Source of the DNA: Lates calcarifer
Taxonomy: Eukaryota > Chordata > Actinopteri > Centropomidae
Length of the DNA stretch: 64,000 bases
Direction: 5' to 3'
NCBI RefSeq assembly: GCF_001640805.2
Contig: NC_066852.1
Span: forward strand, 6,122,194-6,186,193
The translations under genes were made by a program, and so were the position numbers. Positions 33,767 through 47,279 of the stretch are shown here, piece by piece. The notes beneath the pieces are model-generated. The model saw only the letters and a program-made list of their open reading frames with translations. It had not been told where the DNA came from and ran no database searches. The number at the start of each line of letters is the position of its first letter. The first letter of the stretch is position 1.

Positions 33767-36386
33767 GTGGCCTCGGTTTCACAAGCACCGTGAGTACAGA
33801 CACACCGCAGGACACCACAGTTCCCCTGCACCCGGCTTTCTCTCACTTGCGTCCGTTCCTCGACTCCCCACCACCGGGGACGTGAGGTGAGATGCAGGAA
33901 ACGGACGCCACACGTCTTTTGCGTCCTTCCCCTGATCTAAAGTGAGGTCCGTTTCTGATGACGGCTGCACAGCTGGATCTGGACCAGCGGTCAGACAGAT
34001 GTTGGCGCTCTGTGGACGCTTTTGGTTGTTTGGCGCTTGTATTTATTCACCCTGTCCAAGTAATAAGGAATCATTGTTATAAGTCTGTGTTTAAAATGTA
34101 TATTAAACACCTGCACGTGAAACATCTCTACAGGCCGCAGCTCTTTTCATTCGTTAGCCTGTCTGCGTCATGTTAAATTAATGATTGAATAATTCAGGTT
34201 ACTATATGTATAGAGAAATTTGTTTTTGGTTGTTTTATAAATCAGAGCCACAGATCCACTGTTTTTGACTTAATGCAGAATATGAAAAGCAAATAACATT
34301 TAAATCCACTTTAGTGGTGTGATGTTTTGAAGTGGTTTTAGATCAGTCTGACCAGCTGCGGTCACGAACAGATTTCTGATGAAGGGCTGTGTCTGTTTGA
34401 TGGAATAAGAAGGATGGTCTGGTGTACCCTCTGTCATGGCTCCTCAGAGCAGAAGACTGGGGTCGGCCTCTAAGATGGAGGAACGAGACTATTTCAGGAT
34501 CGGCCTGTATCGAGGAAGGATCAAATAAGAGACCTGGGATGTTCCCCACCCTGATATTGTTAATAAATCCATGATACATGTGAAACACTGTGGCGTAGCG
34601 CAAAAATGAGAATGGAGACTAATCTTACACTTTGGAGGAATATTGATGACCACATTCAATAATGATCCCTCCAGACAGTCTTAAACATCTGCTTTAAATG
34701 TATTTATTTATTTCAATAGAGGACAATCACCTCTTGGGATATTGAAGTCAGTATAAGCTGGGTCATTGTCCATGAATGACATAGTGGAAGGACTGTCTTT
34801 CCAAACAGGTCAGTAAAGAAAAGGAGAGGAGCTGATCAGTGCAGAGAAGTGAAAAGAACATACTTAGTGTGCTCATGCTGTGTACAGATGCAGACTCAGT
34901 GGTACAATGAAGAAAAACAAGAAGGCTTGAGCAGGCAGCATCCGCCATCTTTTTTCTGTGTCATCCCACTGTCTCATATATCACAGCAACTTCTCCCTCA
35001 GTACAGAGTGTCCAAGGACTGAGGGCTGCCAGCTGAAGGCCGGTCTCTGTGAACTCTCCTCCTCCTGCAACAGCATGAATGTCACCCAGCACCTGCAGGC
35101 TCACCTGCAGAGCAGCCACACACAGGACAAGACTACAGTTTTTGTCAAGATGGACAGTGAGGGAGGCAGCTGAAGTTCAAATTCATCTGCTTTGTCTTAA
35201 TGAGCTCAGCGAGTCACTGAGTCAAGAATGTCATTTACAATTTAGACTGCCCTAAAACAAAATAAGGGGAATAAGGGGTCTTCAGTTAGTCCTCAATCCT
35301 GAACATTTCTCTGCAGTGTGACACTCACACATATAATTTCAAATGATTCATTGATTTGACAACACTTAATAATATTTATTAGTTGTCTTAGAACAGGAGC
35401 TGTTCTTATGGCTCACAATTCTCAAACTGATGCAGTTTTGTTTTTGTTTTTTTTTTACTTTCTTAAACCAGAAAGAAAGTCACCAGACCTCTGTCAGGGG
35501 AGCTGCAGTAAATTGCATGTAAGATTACTTTATATTTATAGTTGTAGAACCCCTTTGGATAATGATTTACACAGTGTTATTGCAAAAGCCAGAATACAGA
35601 GGTTTATATAAAAGCTGCATGGCAATGATTATTCAATCACTACAATTCATTGGAAGCATCATCATGTAGAGTAAACAGAAAATATTTTACATAGAATAAC
35701 TCTGACTGTAACATAATAAAGTGTCCATCATTAGCTTGTGCTATAAATCTACAGAGAGGAAAAAAGACAATGGCAAAATTAAGGAATTAAGAGATTTTAT
35801 CGGACAATACCATATTTCATATTTCCACAGACAGATATTGGCAGATGTTATTCAATTCAATAAACAAATCATAATTAAAATGTACATTCTTAAAACATAC
35901 ATCAAGTTGTGCAGAATTTGTGCAATACTGTTTACATGTATGTATGTTTTTTTTTAGATTTTTTATTATAGAACAGACCCTGCATCACCACTACTGTTTC
36001 ACACTGTGCATGGGGCTGTACTTCAGTGCAAAACAAAAGTTGCATGTACCTTTTATTTTTACTCACATAAATATTTCACATGTCCACTCACATTTTATTT
36101 AAAACTGCACGCACATACGTAGCCTGGATGAGACTCAGCATTTTCATTGGTTGCTATAAGAAAGCCATAAATACAGCATAAAAATGTTAGCGTTGTACCA
36201 GTTATTGTATGTACAGAAGCAAGCAGGATGGATCTGAAGCATTTAGATAACCCCTTGACATGGACACAGTTTGGAAAATACCAGCCCTTCAGTTGATTTC
36301 CACCAATAATTCAGTCCTTCAGAAGAGTGTCAGTATAAAGGCTAGTTCAGCTCTATATCCACAGGGTGCTTAACACTTTAAGATGA

Positions 36387-36441
<55 letters not shown>
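36387..36441. repeat. (AC)n-(AG)n compound microsatellite
   Basis: About nine AC units run directly into about eighteen AG units. Confidence 0.95.
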
Positions 36442-36444
<3 letters not shown>

Positions 36445-39325
36445 CTGATGTTTCTAAAAAATACAATTTCAACATTTTAGTCTATTAGTTGAGTGTGTGT
36501 CGATGTCATACCAACATACTTTGCAGTATTATATCCTATGTATGACCCCAGAATTTGTTCCATTAGGTTGGAAGCACCAATGCGTTAGCATAGAGTAAAT
36601 GGAGTTGATCATGTTCAGTCAATGCTAATCAGTGTTGCTGCTGCCTCATGATGATAATGTTGTGTCCCTTCAGCTGAAGTCTTCACCTTCAAATTCATGG
36701 CTACTGAGACAGTTGCAGTAAGAGCTGACTGAGTTTCAGGAAAGAGGGACTGAGTAGAGAACCACACTGCTCAAAGTCGAAATCAATGTGATGAACAAAC
36801 TTTTGCATCAGCAAGGTTGGAGGTTTATTTAACGTCATAGCAGCAAGTTGTAATGTAAAGTAACAAAGACATACACACTTGTAAGACCATCAATGAAGGA
36901 AACAGAGTCTGCACAATATTTTTTTCTTCAGTCACGGTTTATGCTGCCTATTTAATTTTGACTGTTACTTTTATAACATAGTGGAGAAAAAAAATCCTCT
37001 GTGTTTCATAAAAGTGATGGGCTGCAAACACTTAAAACGCACATGGTGATGCGGGCTAAATATCTGCCATGAGCAATGAATCAGAACAATTACAGCTACA
37101 TGAAAATACTATAGCTCCTATTTCAATGATAAAAATATGTATTGCAATGACAGGCTCACTGTCAGACGAGTGTCGAGTCAGATGAAACGTTATTCATGTT
37201 TAAATAACCGATTGCTTTCTCCTCTGAACCACTCTTTCAGCAAACTGCATAACATGGCACATGTGACAGACAAACAATGACTTACAAAATGAAAATAACA
37301 TTTACATCATGACATAGCTTATCTGTTCTCATTCAGCTGATCTGACTGTCACTGAAATCCACATGTCAGTGAATTCAAACATCTGAGATACGCTTTTGGT
37401 GTTTTCATAGAAAGAAGACTGTTAAGAAGATTTTAAAACAGGTTTGACAATTTGCAATTTGACAGAATGGAAAGTGGAAAAACACTCTAACAGCCAAATC
37501 TGAAGGAGGTCTGCCTGTGTTTCACTGCACACTAGATGTGTCTTCCCTCCTTTTTCTGTGATGAAAATACAATGTCAAAATGACCACATTTCAATGACAT
37601 TAAGGGAAATTTAACTGGACTTATATATGTAAAAATAACTGACATACATGATAAACAGTAAGTGGACTAATAGCAGTTCATCTCTGTGATCACAGCATAC
37701 TGTACTTAAGTCACCAATAATTCAATTATCCAGAGGAGCATGTAAGTGAACTGCCCAGGTTAGTTGATTTTTTCTTGTTGGTAATACATAAATTTAGCAC
37801 ACCTCTCACAGACACACTGACTACCCAATCAGCTATTATTACAAGTTCTTACTGGGGCTGCGGGGCAACTCCTGAATCTGAATAAATATAGGCATATAAA
37901 AATACAACAAGCATACCTACAGTATGTCCTGCTGCTCTTCCCTGGTAAAAGGCGTTTAATACAGCAAGATACTGGTGTACTTATATACACTATGATAGTT
38001 AATAGTGACTCCTAATTTGCATATTTTTCGTTTAAATGTAATAAACATTAATATATTTGAGTGATGATTGTTTTTATTTGTGGATTAATACAAATATTTT
38101 AATTTTACCCATTTCAGTTCAGAGTATTGTTTTATTAGAGCACAGGATTTATTGGTATACATACAAAGATAGATATATACAATTCATGAGTTGAATCATG
38201 ACAGTTTTACATTTAACTTGCCTTTGGTGGAGAGATTCCAATCAGTTTGAACTTGAAATGAAAGACACAGGGTACAGAGAGGTTTAACTCTCAGTGAACT
38301 GCTTCAGGGTTTTTACAATTTTGGGCACCACAGACTCAGTGGTGATTGAACATTTCACAGCTGAAATCAGTACATTCTGAGGAAAATAAATTGCAGTAAT
38401 ACAGTACAAACAGCAGAGGGGTCATTTTGGCTTCTTCATTTATGTTACAGATCAAAGAGTAGTCAATTCTCTGGTATACCCCCACTTCTTCTCATGCTTA
38501 CTGTGGATAGAAGACAACCCTACTTTATCAAACTTACCTCTGGATTTAGAGAAGTGGCCCGTGATAGCAAAATACGTTTCCCCCCACTCACATTGAATTA
38601 TTGCAATTCCAATAACTGCCCAACTTATTTCAAGAACAGAAAAATAAAGGCAAGTTTAACAGGTGCACTAACAGACTATTTCATGCAATGTTCTGATTTT
38701 TGTCATGTATACAAAGGCATTGTGTCATATAGGCTTAGTGTTACTTTGAGCATTGCCACTTTGAACCACACACCTGGTTAATGGATAAGAATTTGATGGA
38801 AAGCTCTTTTCTTGACATGGATCATTGTGGACAAATAATAAGAATAATAATAATAATAATAACTGAAAAGAAACTGTAGAAATGTGTGTTCATTGACACC
38901 AGTGAAGTCAGGTGGGTAACACCAGCATTCCATTATACTAACATGATTGAAAGCTAGCCATGTGATGGGATTAAATGTCATCATGATTAGTATACAGATG
39001 TGTCAAGTGTCTAAGGTGCACAACTGCCTGGAGGAAGCTTACATGGAAGTGACAAATCATAGAGTTGCAACTATTTCTCGTTTCCTTTTCCCTTTTTCTC
39101 TCTCTAACAAAGAGAAGAAATAAAAAAGTATATTGCTTCAAAAAAATTTTTTTTCTTTTTTAATATTGTGAAACATTTCATTCACCACTTCTTGGGTTTG
39201 TCTAGATAGACAGAGCATTACATTATCAGTCAAAGATACATACAGAAGGATGCTGTGAATCCAAGAGATTAAACGATCAATGATGGGACATGACAGTGAC
39301 TAATTCCTGGGACCACTTGTTGGAG

Positions 39326-39360
39326 TCAGTCTGTCTGTCCGTCGGTCGGTCTGTCTGTCT
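39326..39360. repeat. GTCT/GTCG tetranucleotide repeat
   Basis: Units GTCT, GTCC and GTCG alternate for about 35 bases, downstream of the sptbn4 stop. Confidence 0.85.
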
Positions 39361-39378
39361 GGGCCAACCTCCTATCTA

Positions 39379-39392
39379 CCAGCAGGTGGCAC
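39379..39392 (+). promoter_or_regulatory. CTCF-like core motif at the 3' end of sptbn4
   Basis: CCAGCAGGTGGCAC fits the CTCF core consensus CCASYAGRKGGCRS at every position. It is 220 bases beyond the sptbn4 stop codon, in + orientation. Single motif matches can occur by chance. Confidence 0.45.
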
Positions 39393-39611
39393 GATGCAAG
39401 CACTGATGTATTGCCTGGGTGAAGGGGAGGGGCTGAGAGATTAGTCTGTCACAGTTACAGTAGTCAGTCCAAGGACCATGGCCTCAGTGTGTTCCAGCTC
39501 TGTGACTGAGGATCTGCAAACCTAACTGCACATGCTCTCCATCCGTCCCTCCCACCCACCGCCTCCTACACCTTTTGTCAATGAGTAACACTAAAAACAC
39601 AAAGGGGCTCC

Positions 39612-40573
39612 TCATTTGCTTTTTCCAGACGTGCTGGAGCCCCCTGCCCCACCCTCAATCTTGTCGGCAATTTCTGATGTGTCTAGCTTCTCAGAGCCAT
39701 CCCCTTTCTCTGACCTCTCCTTCTCAGACCTCTCTTCCCCTTCGGCGAGCTCAGACCTCTCTGACCTTGCGTCTGCGTCCCCCTCCGACTTCTCCTTCCT
39801 CTCCGAGCGGTCAGGGTCCATGGACGAGGTGCCAGGCTTGTCCCACTTGGCCATGGCCTCATGCTCAGATATACAGGTGGTGATATTTGAAGTCCAAGCC
39901 TTCAGGTCCTCCTATAGGAACCAGCAAGTGACACACAGCTTATGTAAGGAACGTTTTTCTCATGTATTAATATTCTCTTTTGCATGTTTTCTATATTGTG
40001 TTTTGGGATTTAGACCATCTTGTTTTTGTAGGAAACATGTAGCTGAGCCTACAACAGAGAGGAGCAACTGACACTGTGTAAATTCCCCTTATTTGAACAA
40101 ACGTATTTCAGGTGTTAGTTCAAAGAAGTGGGAAATGTTTCCGGTTCATGGAAAACAACAACTGAATTGAATCTGACCTCGACAGACTGTTGTTCTTTTC
40201 CTTTATCACATTAGTCTTGTTTGGTTTTGGGCTCAGTGTCTTGGTTCACTTTCCCAGATCACCCACACAAGTTACTGAGTGAGAGGATGAATCTAACAAA
40301 TAAATGTAGTGCAGTAAAATACAATATTTGCCTCTGAAATGTGGAACAAAAATATTAAGTAGCATAAGATGTCAATACTCATGAATTATCTGAGTTACGT
40401 GGTGCACCATATATTCAGTTTGTCACTCAATGCTTCCTGACTACCATTACCTCTCTGTGGCTCTCAGTTCCAGTTGGTTCCTACTGGAGATTTAAATTCT
40501 AAATTCTTCATTTAAAACATGGTTTTGTAATTTCCTAAAAAACAGGACTGTGAATGTGGGATTGAGGAAAGAC

Positions 40574-40639
<66 letters not shown>

Positions 40640-43600
40640 ATTCCTTAATATATATATGTGGGTAGGTATACTAGGTGGTGCACAGAAGGCTTAAAGTAAA
40701 GAAGGTGGATTATTTCTTAATGTCTGCTTCTCTTAAACTCTTGCTTGTCTTAAATATAAATGTTCTTACCTCATCTTTTGCATGGAATACAAAGTTGTTT
40801 CCATCGTTTATCCTGTTGTAAGGAAAATCAACAGGGACTGTCAGTTTCTCATACACAGTCTTTTACAGCAACCTAGCTAATAAACAGTCTATAACATGGT
40901 GCTTATTTAATTTTCTGTGTTTTGATGCCTATTGAGAAATAGGTTATATGATCTAACATTACACTGAAAATTACTATTAATATATCCGTTCACAATGTCT
41001 GTCTTAACATGCAACAATGAAATGCTTACTGAAGAATGAAAACGTTTTTCTTCTTCTTGTATCCCATTGAAGGATCAAATGAGCAGTTACTAAGGTCAAC
41101 GGGAGGCTCTCCATTGTATGTTGTGGTGTGGTTCCTAGCATCCTTGTAGAAGGTCAGCTTTCCCTCTTTCAGCACACAATATACATTCACCCAGGACTTA
41201 CTGTAACATCAAATAAAACACATTAAGTAACAGAATAAGACTGAATACATTTCTGAAGATAACTTTAGCCAGTTGGATTGAACGTTTTTCCAAATTAATT
41301 TTCTTTTTTTCTATCGCTACAAATTTTTAGATAGACATATAATACCTAACAATAATAAAGAAATTTGCATGTGTCTTAAAGGTAAAATTATGTGACACAG
41401 AAAAGGTACAACAGCAAACCAGATTTATGAATTAATTGAATTTGATTAAACTGACTGGTCTGAACCCTACCCCATTAGTTTGTGCTGTTATGCCTGTCAA
41501 ATCCCCATTTTAGCACAGTGCATATGCAAATGATAACCATGACAGATTTACCATTTGAAATGAACTTAAAGTTAGATTTGCAGAAAGTGGAAGACAAAAG
41601 CAGGTTATTTGTTCTAACATAACCCTGTTGCTTAGCTTATAGTTATCTGTCCTAGTCTTTGATTGGAGCAGATAAACACACATTAATTCCATTTATTAAA
41701 CTTCCGCTTCTGTGTTTCTGGTTTTGGAAAAGCTTGTAAAAAAGACAAGACCTTCCAAACTCTTTAAATGCAGAGTACTACTCTTGTTAGAGTCCAGTGC
41801 ACAGCACTTGAACATGTGGAGAAATCCAATGCTTCATTGACCTGTTGTGCCTTACACTTGCAAAGCTACAAATGACATTCCCTGCTTGGAGGAAGGCTTT
41901 AGCTAATAGTCAGTTATTTATTGTGATTTATCAGTGATAGCTGTACCTGTTGGGGCTCCTCTGCTGAGCCTCCAGATCAGAGCTAGTGGCCTTTTTGCGG
42001 TAGAGGAAGCCTTCGTTATGGGCAGTGTGTGAAGGCGGCTGGGGTGTCGTTGGGGCTCCAGTTGCTGGGGCAGAGCGAGAACGTCGTGTCTCCTCTGGTT
42101 CTTTCGGACGGGGCCTCCTCCTTGGTTTCGGACGGTCTCGGGCGCGAGGACGTCCGTCAAAACGAGTCACTGGTGCTGAGAGGCTGCTAGGAGGCCGATA
42201 AGGTTCTCCTCGTGCCTGAGAAAGCAAAAAAATTAATGTGAAACAAAGACTCCCTGAAAAAAATGAACATACAAAACACCATATTTAAGTTAACTCACAT
42301 GTGCTGCCTCTCTCTCCTGGACCTGTTCTACAATCTCTGCCATGGTAGATCTCTTCTCCCTGCAGCGACAACAGACATGAGTCACCCAAACAGCAAACGC
42401 AGTCATTATGCAACCTTAAAAATCATTAGGATCACACTAGACAGTGCTGACTAGGCACAAACTGTAAAGCCAAATTTTGTAAAGATCATTTGTATTTCAC
42501 TGTCACCAGCAAGACTCATTCACATACCCTGAGCGTTTGTCAGAGCCCTCCTTAACGGAGCCCTCCAGGTCACTTGAGTCCTGTCTCTGCAGTCTCTGCT
42601 TGCCGCTCCCTTCCTGTTCACTGGACGACTGCCTCTCCAGGCGCCTCCGGTAGCGCTCTTGACGGACAATCATTGGCAGCTCGTTCAGCCGGGCCTGTAT
42701 CTCCTGTTCGCTGGAGGTCTGTCTACCGAGTTTGTACTCCCTCTCTCGCCTCAGATGGTCCATCTGAGGGTCAGAGCGGCTACCACGGGGATCCCTCTGG
42801 AGACGGCCATGGAGGAGCTCCAGCCCGGACTCTGGCCCCACCATGTCTGCCATCGGGATGTCCCCGAACTGTTCCCGCTGCACTCTGCTGGCTTCTAGGA
42901 GGGGGTTTATGGCCTTGTGGATGTGATTGATTCTGGGCTGCATGAAGTCAGCTTTTAGGTGCTGCCATGCATATGCCATTTTAGGGTCCATGATGCCACC
43001 ACTCTGAGCTAGGTACCCAGAACTGCCCAGACTTCCACTGCTGTAATGATTTTGTGCCAGAATGCCTGAGCTACCCAACCCCCCACTACTCTGATAATTC
43101 TGTGCTAGGTATCCAGAACTCCCCATATTAGGCTGTTGTGCCAAATACCCAGAACTCCCCATATTAGGCTGTTGTGCCAAATACCCAGAACTCCCCATAT
43201 TAGGCTGTTGTGCCAAATACCCAGAACTCCCCATAGGCTGCTGTGCCAAATATCCTGAACTCCCTAAATTAGGCTGTTGTCCCAAGTATCCAGGACTTCC
43301 CAAATTTTGTGTTTGGGCCAAATATCCAGAACTGCCCATACTCTGCTGAGGGAGAAAGCCAGGGCTTCCCATACCTCCACTGCTTGGCTGCTGAGCTAGG
43401 TTACCCGAACTTCCTAATCTGCCAGTGCCAAGATGGTTTTGCATACCACCCACACACCCAGTAGTCAGTCCAAAGTACCCAGAGCTTTCTGCACTGCCAG
43501 CAGTTTGATGGTTTATCCCAAGGTAAGTACAAGTGTCTGCTCCACCACTCTGGGAGGTCAACGCTGAGAAACCGGAATCATTTCCACCTCCGACTGCCTG

Positions 43601-46600
43601 GTGGTTCATCCCAAGGTATGAGGAGCTCACTAACTTCCCACTGCTCTGCTGTTCCAGTCCGTGGTAACCTGATCCATTTAAAACTGGGTTGTAGCTGGCT
43701 AGCGTTGAGGACAATCTCTGGGTTGCAGTGGAGGCACCCAGATCCAGACTGGTTTGTAAGGGTTTGGGTTCCATATGCGCCTGTACTGTCTGCCTCAAGA
43801 AAGATGAGGTAGCACTGGTTGAGGGAACGTTTGGAGTCAGACAAGACAATGGGAACATCCTTCGGCTGGAGAGTGGGGTTGTCTTTTTCTCCTCCTCTTT
43901 TTTCTTCTCAGCCTGAAAGAAAGTTTGAATAAATAATACCACTATATAAACCCAATTACAACCAGAAATCAAAGGCAGGATGGATCCAGTAATCCAGGAT
44001 CCAGTGTTTTATTGGCTACTAAACAATGCTGCAGGAAAATCAGATGGGGTGCAGTGGGTGAGGGTACACAACATGCAGTAACTGTCATGAGACAGGTTTA
44101 AGGTCATAACAAAGCATGTGCCCATGCCTGCTTAGCAAAACACAACAAGGTCACATTTTTTCCTATAGTAGCATTAAATTGTGACTCCAACAAACTGATT
44201 AAACATTTATCTAGAGTCAAGCTTACTGCAGAAAGCTGGCGGAGGGAGCTGAAGCGTTCTTTCCAGGTTACAGCAGCTTTGCGGAAGGCCTCATGGCGAA
44301 GGATGAGCTGCTCAGCCTCATCTGTTTGGGCCTGGGCCTCTCCTCCTTCTGGCTCCTTGGAGGTGATCAGTGGCTCCTTGGCTTTCAGCCAGGCTTCCGC
44401 TTTTACCGTCTCCTGGGCAAACTGGAACTTTTCCTGCTCTGGAGGTGACAGCAGACCAACAACACCTTAACATTTACACCACATTTTAATGTATTCTCCA
44501 GTAGAAATATGTTCTGTTATGTGTTAAATCATAGCTTGGATGTTTATCTTCTCACTGAAGTCATGTTCAGACTGAATGTGTAATGTGCAAACAAGAACAA
44601 TAAGATTCATACATGATTCATTATACATTAACTGCACCTAACAGGATGAAGTGGAAAAAGCGTTTGAGTCTGCTCAACATTTAACATTGTGCTGCGTTAA
44701 GTGCTGCCTCTGCTCTGATGTAGACATCTAGTGAGTTACTCACTGTGCTGTAACTTTTCCTGGTGTTTGTCCCATTTCTCAACAAGATCCTTCTGCTTAG
44801 ACAGAAGGCTGTCCAGCTTCTCTTTTATCTGTGGTGACAGACAAATTGCAATCATGACCACACCAACATACTGCTTCATCTCAGTGAAGTATTGCATGAA
44901 TTTTATTAATTTTCTTGTGGCATTATAGTAATTTATATGTACTGTATAGTTTGTTAGCCTGACCTCTTCGGATGCCGGGTTGCCTGCAGCTATCAGGATC
45001 TTGCCGAGATCTGCACACTGCTGTATGGTCTTGCTGCGGCCGTCTATTTTGGCTTTCAGCTCTTGGTGTTGTTTCATCATCACCTCCAAAGCTGTCAAAT
45101 CCCTTAGGAAGGATTGATCAGATTATGTATATTAATATTTAGCAACAAATACCATAAGGGAACCCTAGCCTTTTCTGACATGTACTAGATTAAACAGTTA
45201 ATTAATAAATAAGCCACAGACTTCCATTTTAACTTGCAGCCCTATTTTCAGTAATGGAAGCAGGGCTGCAACTAACAATCATTTTCATTACTGATCACTG
45301 TCAAATATTGTTTCAATCAGTTACTTGTTTTAGTCTATGAAATACAGGAAAATATCCATCACAATTTCCTTATGTCAAGGGTGATGCTGAAGATGTCTTG
45401 TTTTGTTTTCATCAGTCCAAAACCTAAAGATGATTCATTTTTAGATTAGATTGTTTTTCTAGTGATCAACTGATTTATTAACTGACATTTCAGCTCTAAA
45501 TTGATGAAAATGTTACTTGCCACTTTACCAGTCTTATAAAGTTGTATGTTCATGCATATGTTGATATATTGACATCTCCTAAAAGATTTCAAGCCAAGCT
45601 GGAAGTGTTGAAAGCTTATTGCACAGTTAAACTGGGGAAAAAAATGAAATAATGGCAGTGATTACAGAGTATAATTTATAGCCTTCAGCTACATCATATG
45701 AAAAATTGAATAACAGATGTCATTTGAAATTAGGTCAAGGTGGCACAGCAGCTTAATTTGACCCTGCACAGTAATGAAATTCTGTCTACAGGGACTGCAC
45801 AAGACCAGAGTCTTTCAGTTTAACTCAACACTGAACTCAACACAAAATGTGGCTACTAAATCTGGAACACATACTGTATATAATATTTTTTTGTTTGTTT
45901 GTTTGTTTGCACATCTCAAGACAGAGGAGTAAACAGTGCATAGTTGAGTGAAAATATGGCAGATATTTTACCTGGGGTCATCCCATCCTATCTGGCCCAT
46001 GATGCCTTCCATCCACATCAGGTTTTCACGCACCACTGAGAAGAACTGCACCTTGTCGGTTACTGAGGTGACCTGGACACGACTGGCCTCACAGGAGCTC
46101 AGCAGCTCCTTCCATGCCTCCATCACTTCCTGCTCTTTGACCATGATGGCCTCAGCCTTCTCACCAGCATAGATGGTCCTCAGCTGGGCAGCATTCTCCT
46201 GCAGCTGCCTCACCTGCACCAAAACAGGATGAAGGAAGTTAGTTGATCACACTTAAATCAATCTAAATACACTCAGTGTGGAAGGATGGTCATATTTGTA
46301 TAAAATAAATTGAACTAAACTGTTTTATGTTGCGTTTCAATTTCAAACAGACACACAAACAAAAATGTTTAGGTTAAAATATATCTATATAGCCTAGTGG
46401 TTGGGTTAGGGTTAGGGATACAGTTTTTTTTTGTCAAAAATAAGTTTGATGAAATATGTATCCATTCATCCTTGGACTCATGAACAGCAAGTACACTGTG
46501 TGACTGATAATTGCGGAAAGAAGTTATATCACTTGCCTGTGCGACCAGCAGTTGAAGGGCATGCTCAAAGGAGTGCATGAGTCTCTGCAGGGTGGCTGGA

Positions 46601-47229
46601 TTGGTGATGTTGGCTTGGCATGCCCTCACCTCTGGCAGCTGCTTCATCTTCCCTGCGATCTGAGCCAAGACCTACAACACAGGACAACATCGTCATCATG
46701 AGCACTTTAAAAATAGAAGGCGCATGTCATGACCAGACAGCCTACCTGTGAAATGGTGATAAAGAATGCAGTACACTTACAGTAAACCAGAGGCTGATAA
46801 TTATTTTGACTGTACCTCTTTGCAGTCAGTGAAGAACTTGTGCAGCTGGTGTGATGCTGCCAGCATCTGTCTGCGGGTCTCTATTAGCTCCAGGAGGTCA
46901 GCCCATGACTCATTCAGTCCGTCCTTCCACTCAGCAATGGTGGCTGCGTCCGAATGGCCACAGTCAATCATCTCGTTAACCATTTTGTTCACCTGCTCCA
47001 TGCGCTGCTGGCCAATGTTGTTGGTTTCTGAGGCAAACTTGGTGAACCTCTCCTGAAGCACCTGAAACACAAAAACTACACAACACTACAGGGACTGGAC
47101 AGAATAACATCAACTAATTAATTCTGATACAACAGCCCTGCAGTAAATTCTACCTTCTCATAATATTAAGATTTTTTTTTCAGACAATGGGTACTTCCAT
47201 TATGCTAATTACATTTCCTCCCATCCTTG

Positions 47230-47279
<50 letters not shown>

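Larger units (their letters stand above)
33767..39611. other. micu2-sptbn4 intergenic region and sptbn4 3' UTR
   Basis: Nearly 6 kb without a recognisable gene. The right part is presumably sptbn4 3' UTR (minus strand). A TTTATT at about 38131 (AATAAA on the minus strand) is one possible polyadenylation signal. The interval holds an (AC)n(AG)n microsatellite (36387-36441), an (AAT)n stretch near 38835-38862, a GTCT/GTCG tetranucleotide run (39326-39360) and a CTCF-like motif (39379-39392). Confidence 0.5.

Noticed and set aside
34958..35173. 71-residue open frame (ECPRTEGCQLKAGL...)
   Set aside because: No recognised homology, no splice context, no conserved motif; treated as chance.
42574..42930. 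Open frames on the + strand opposite the big sptbn4 exon
   Set aside because: They mirror a long, well-supported coding exon on the other strand and carry no family motif.
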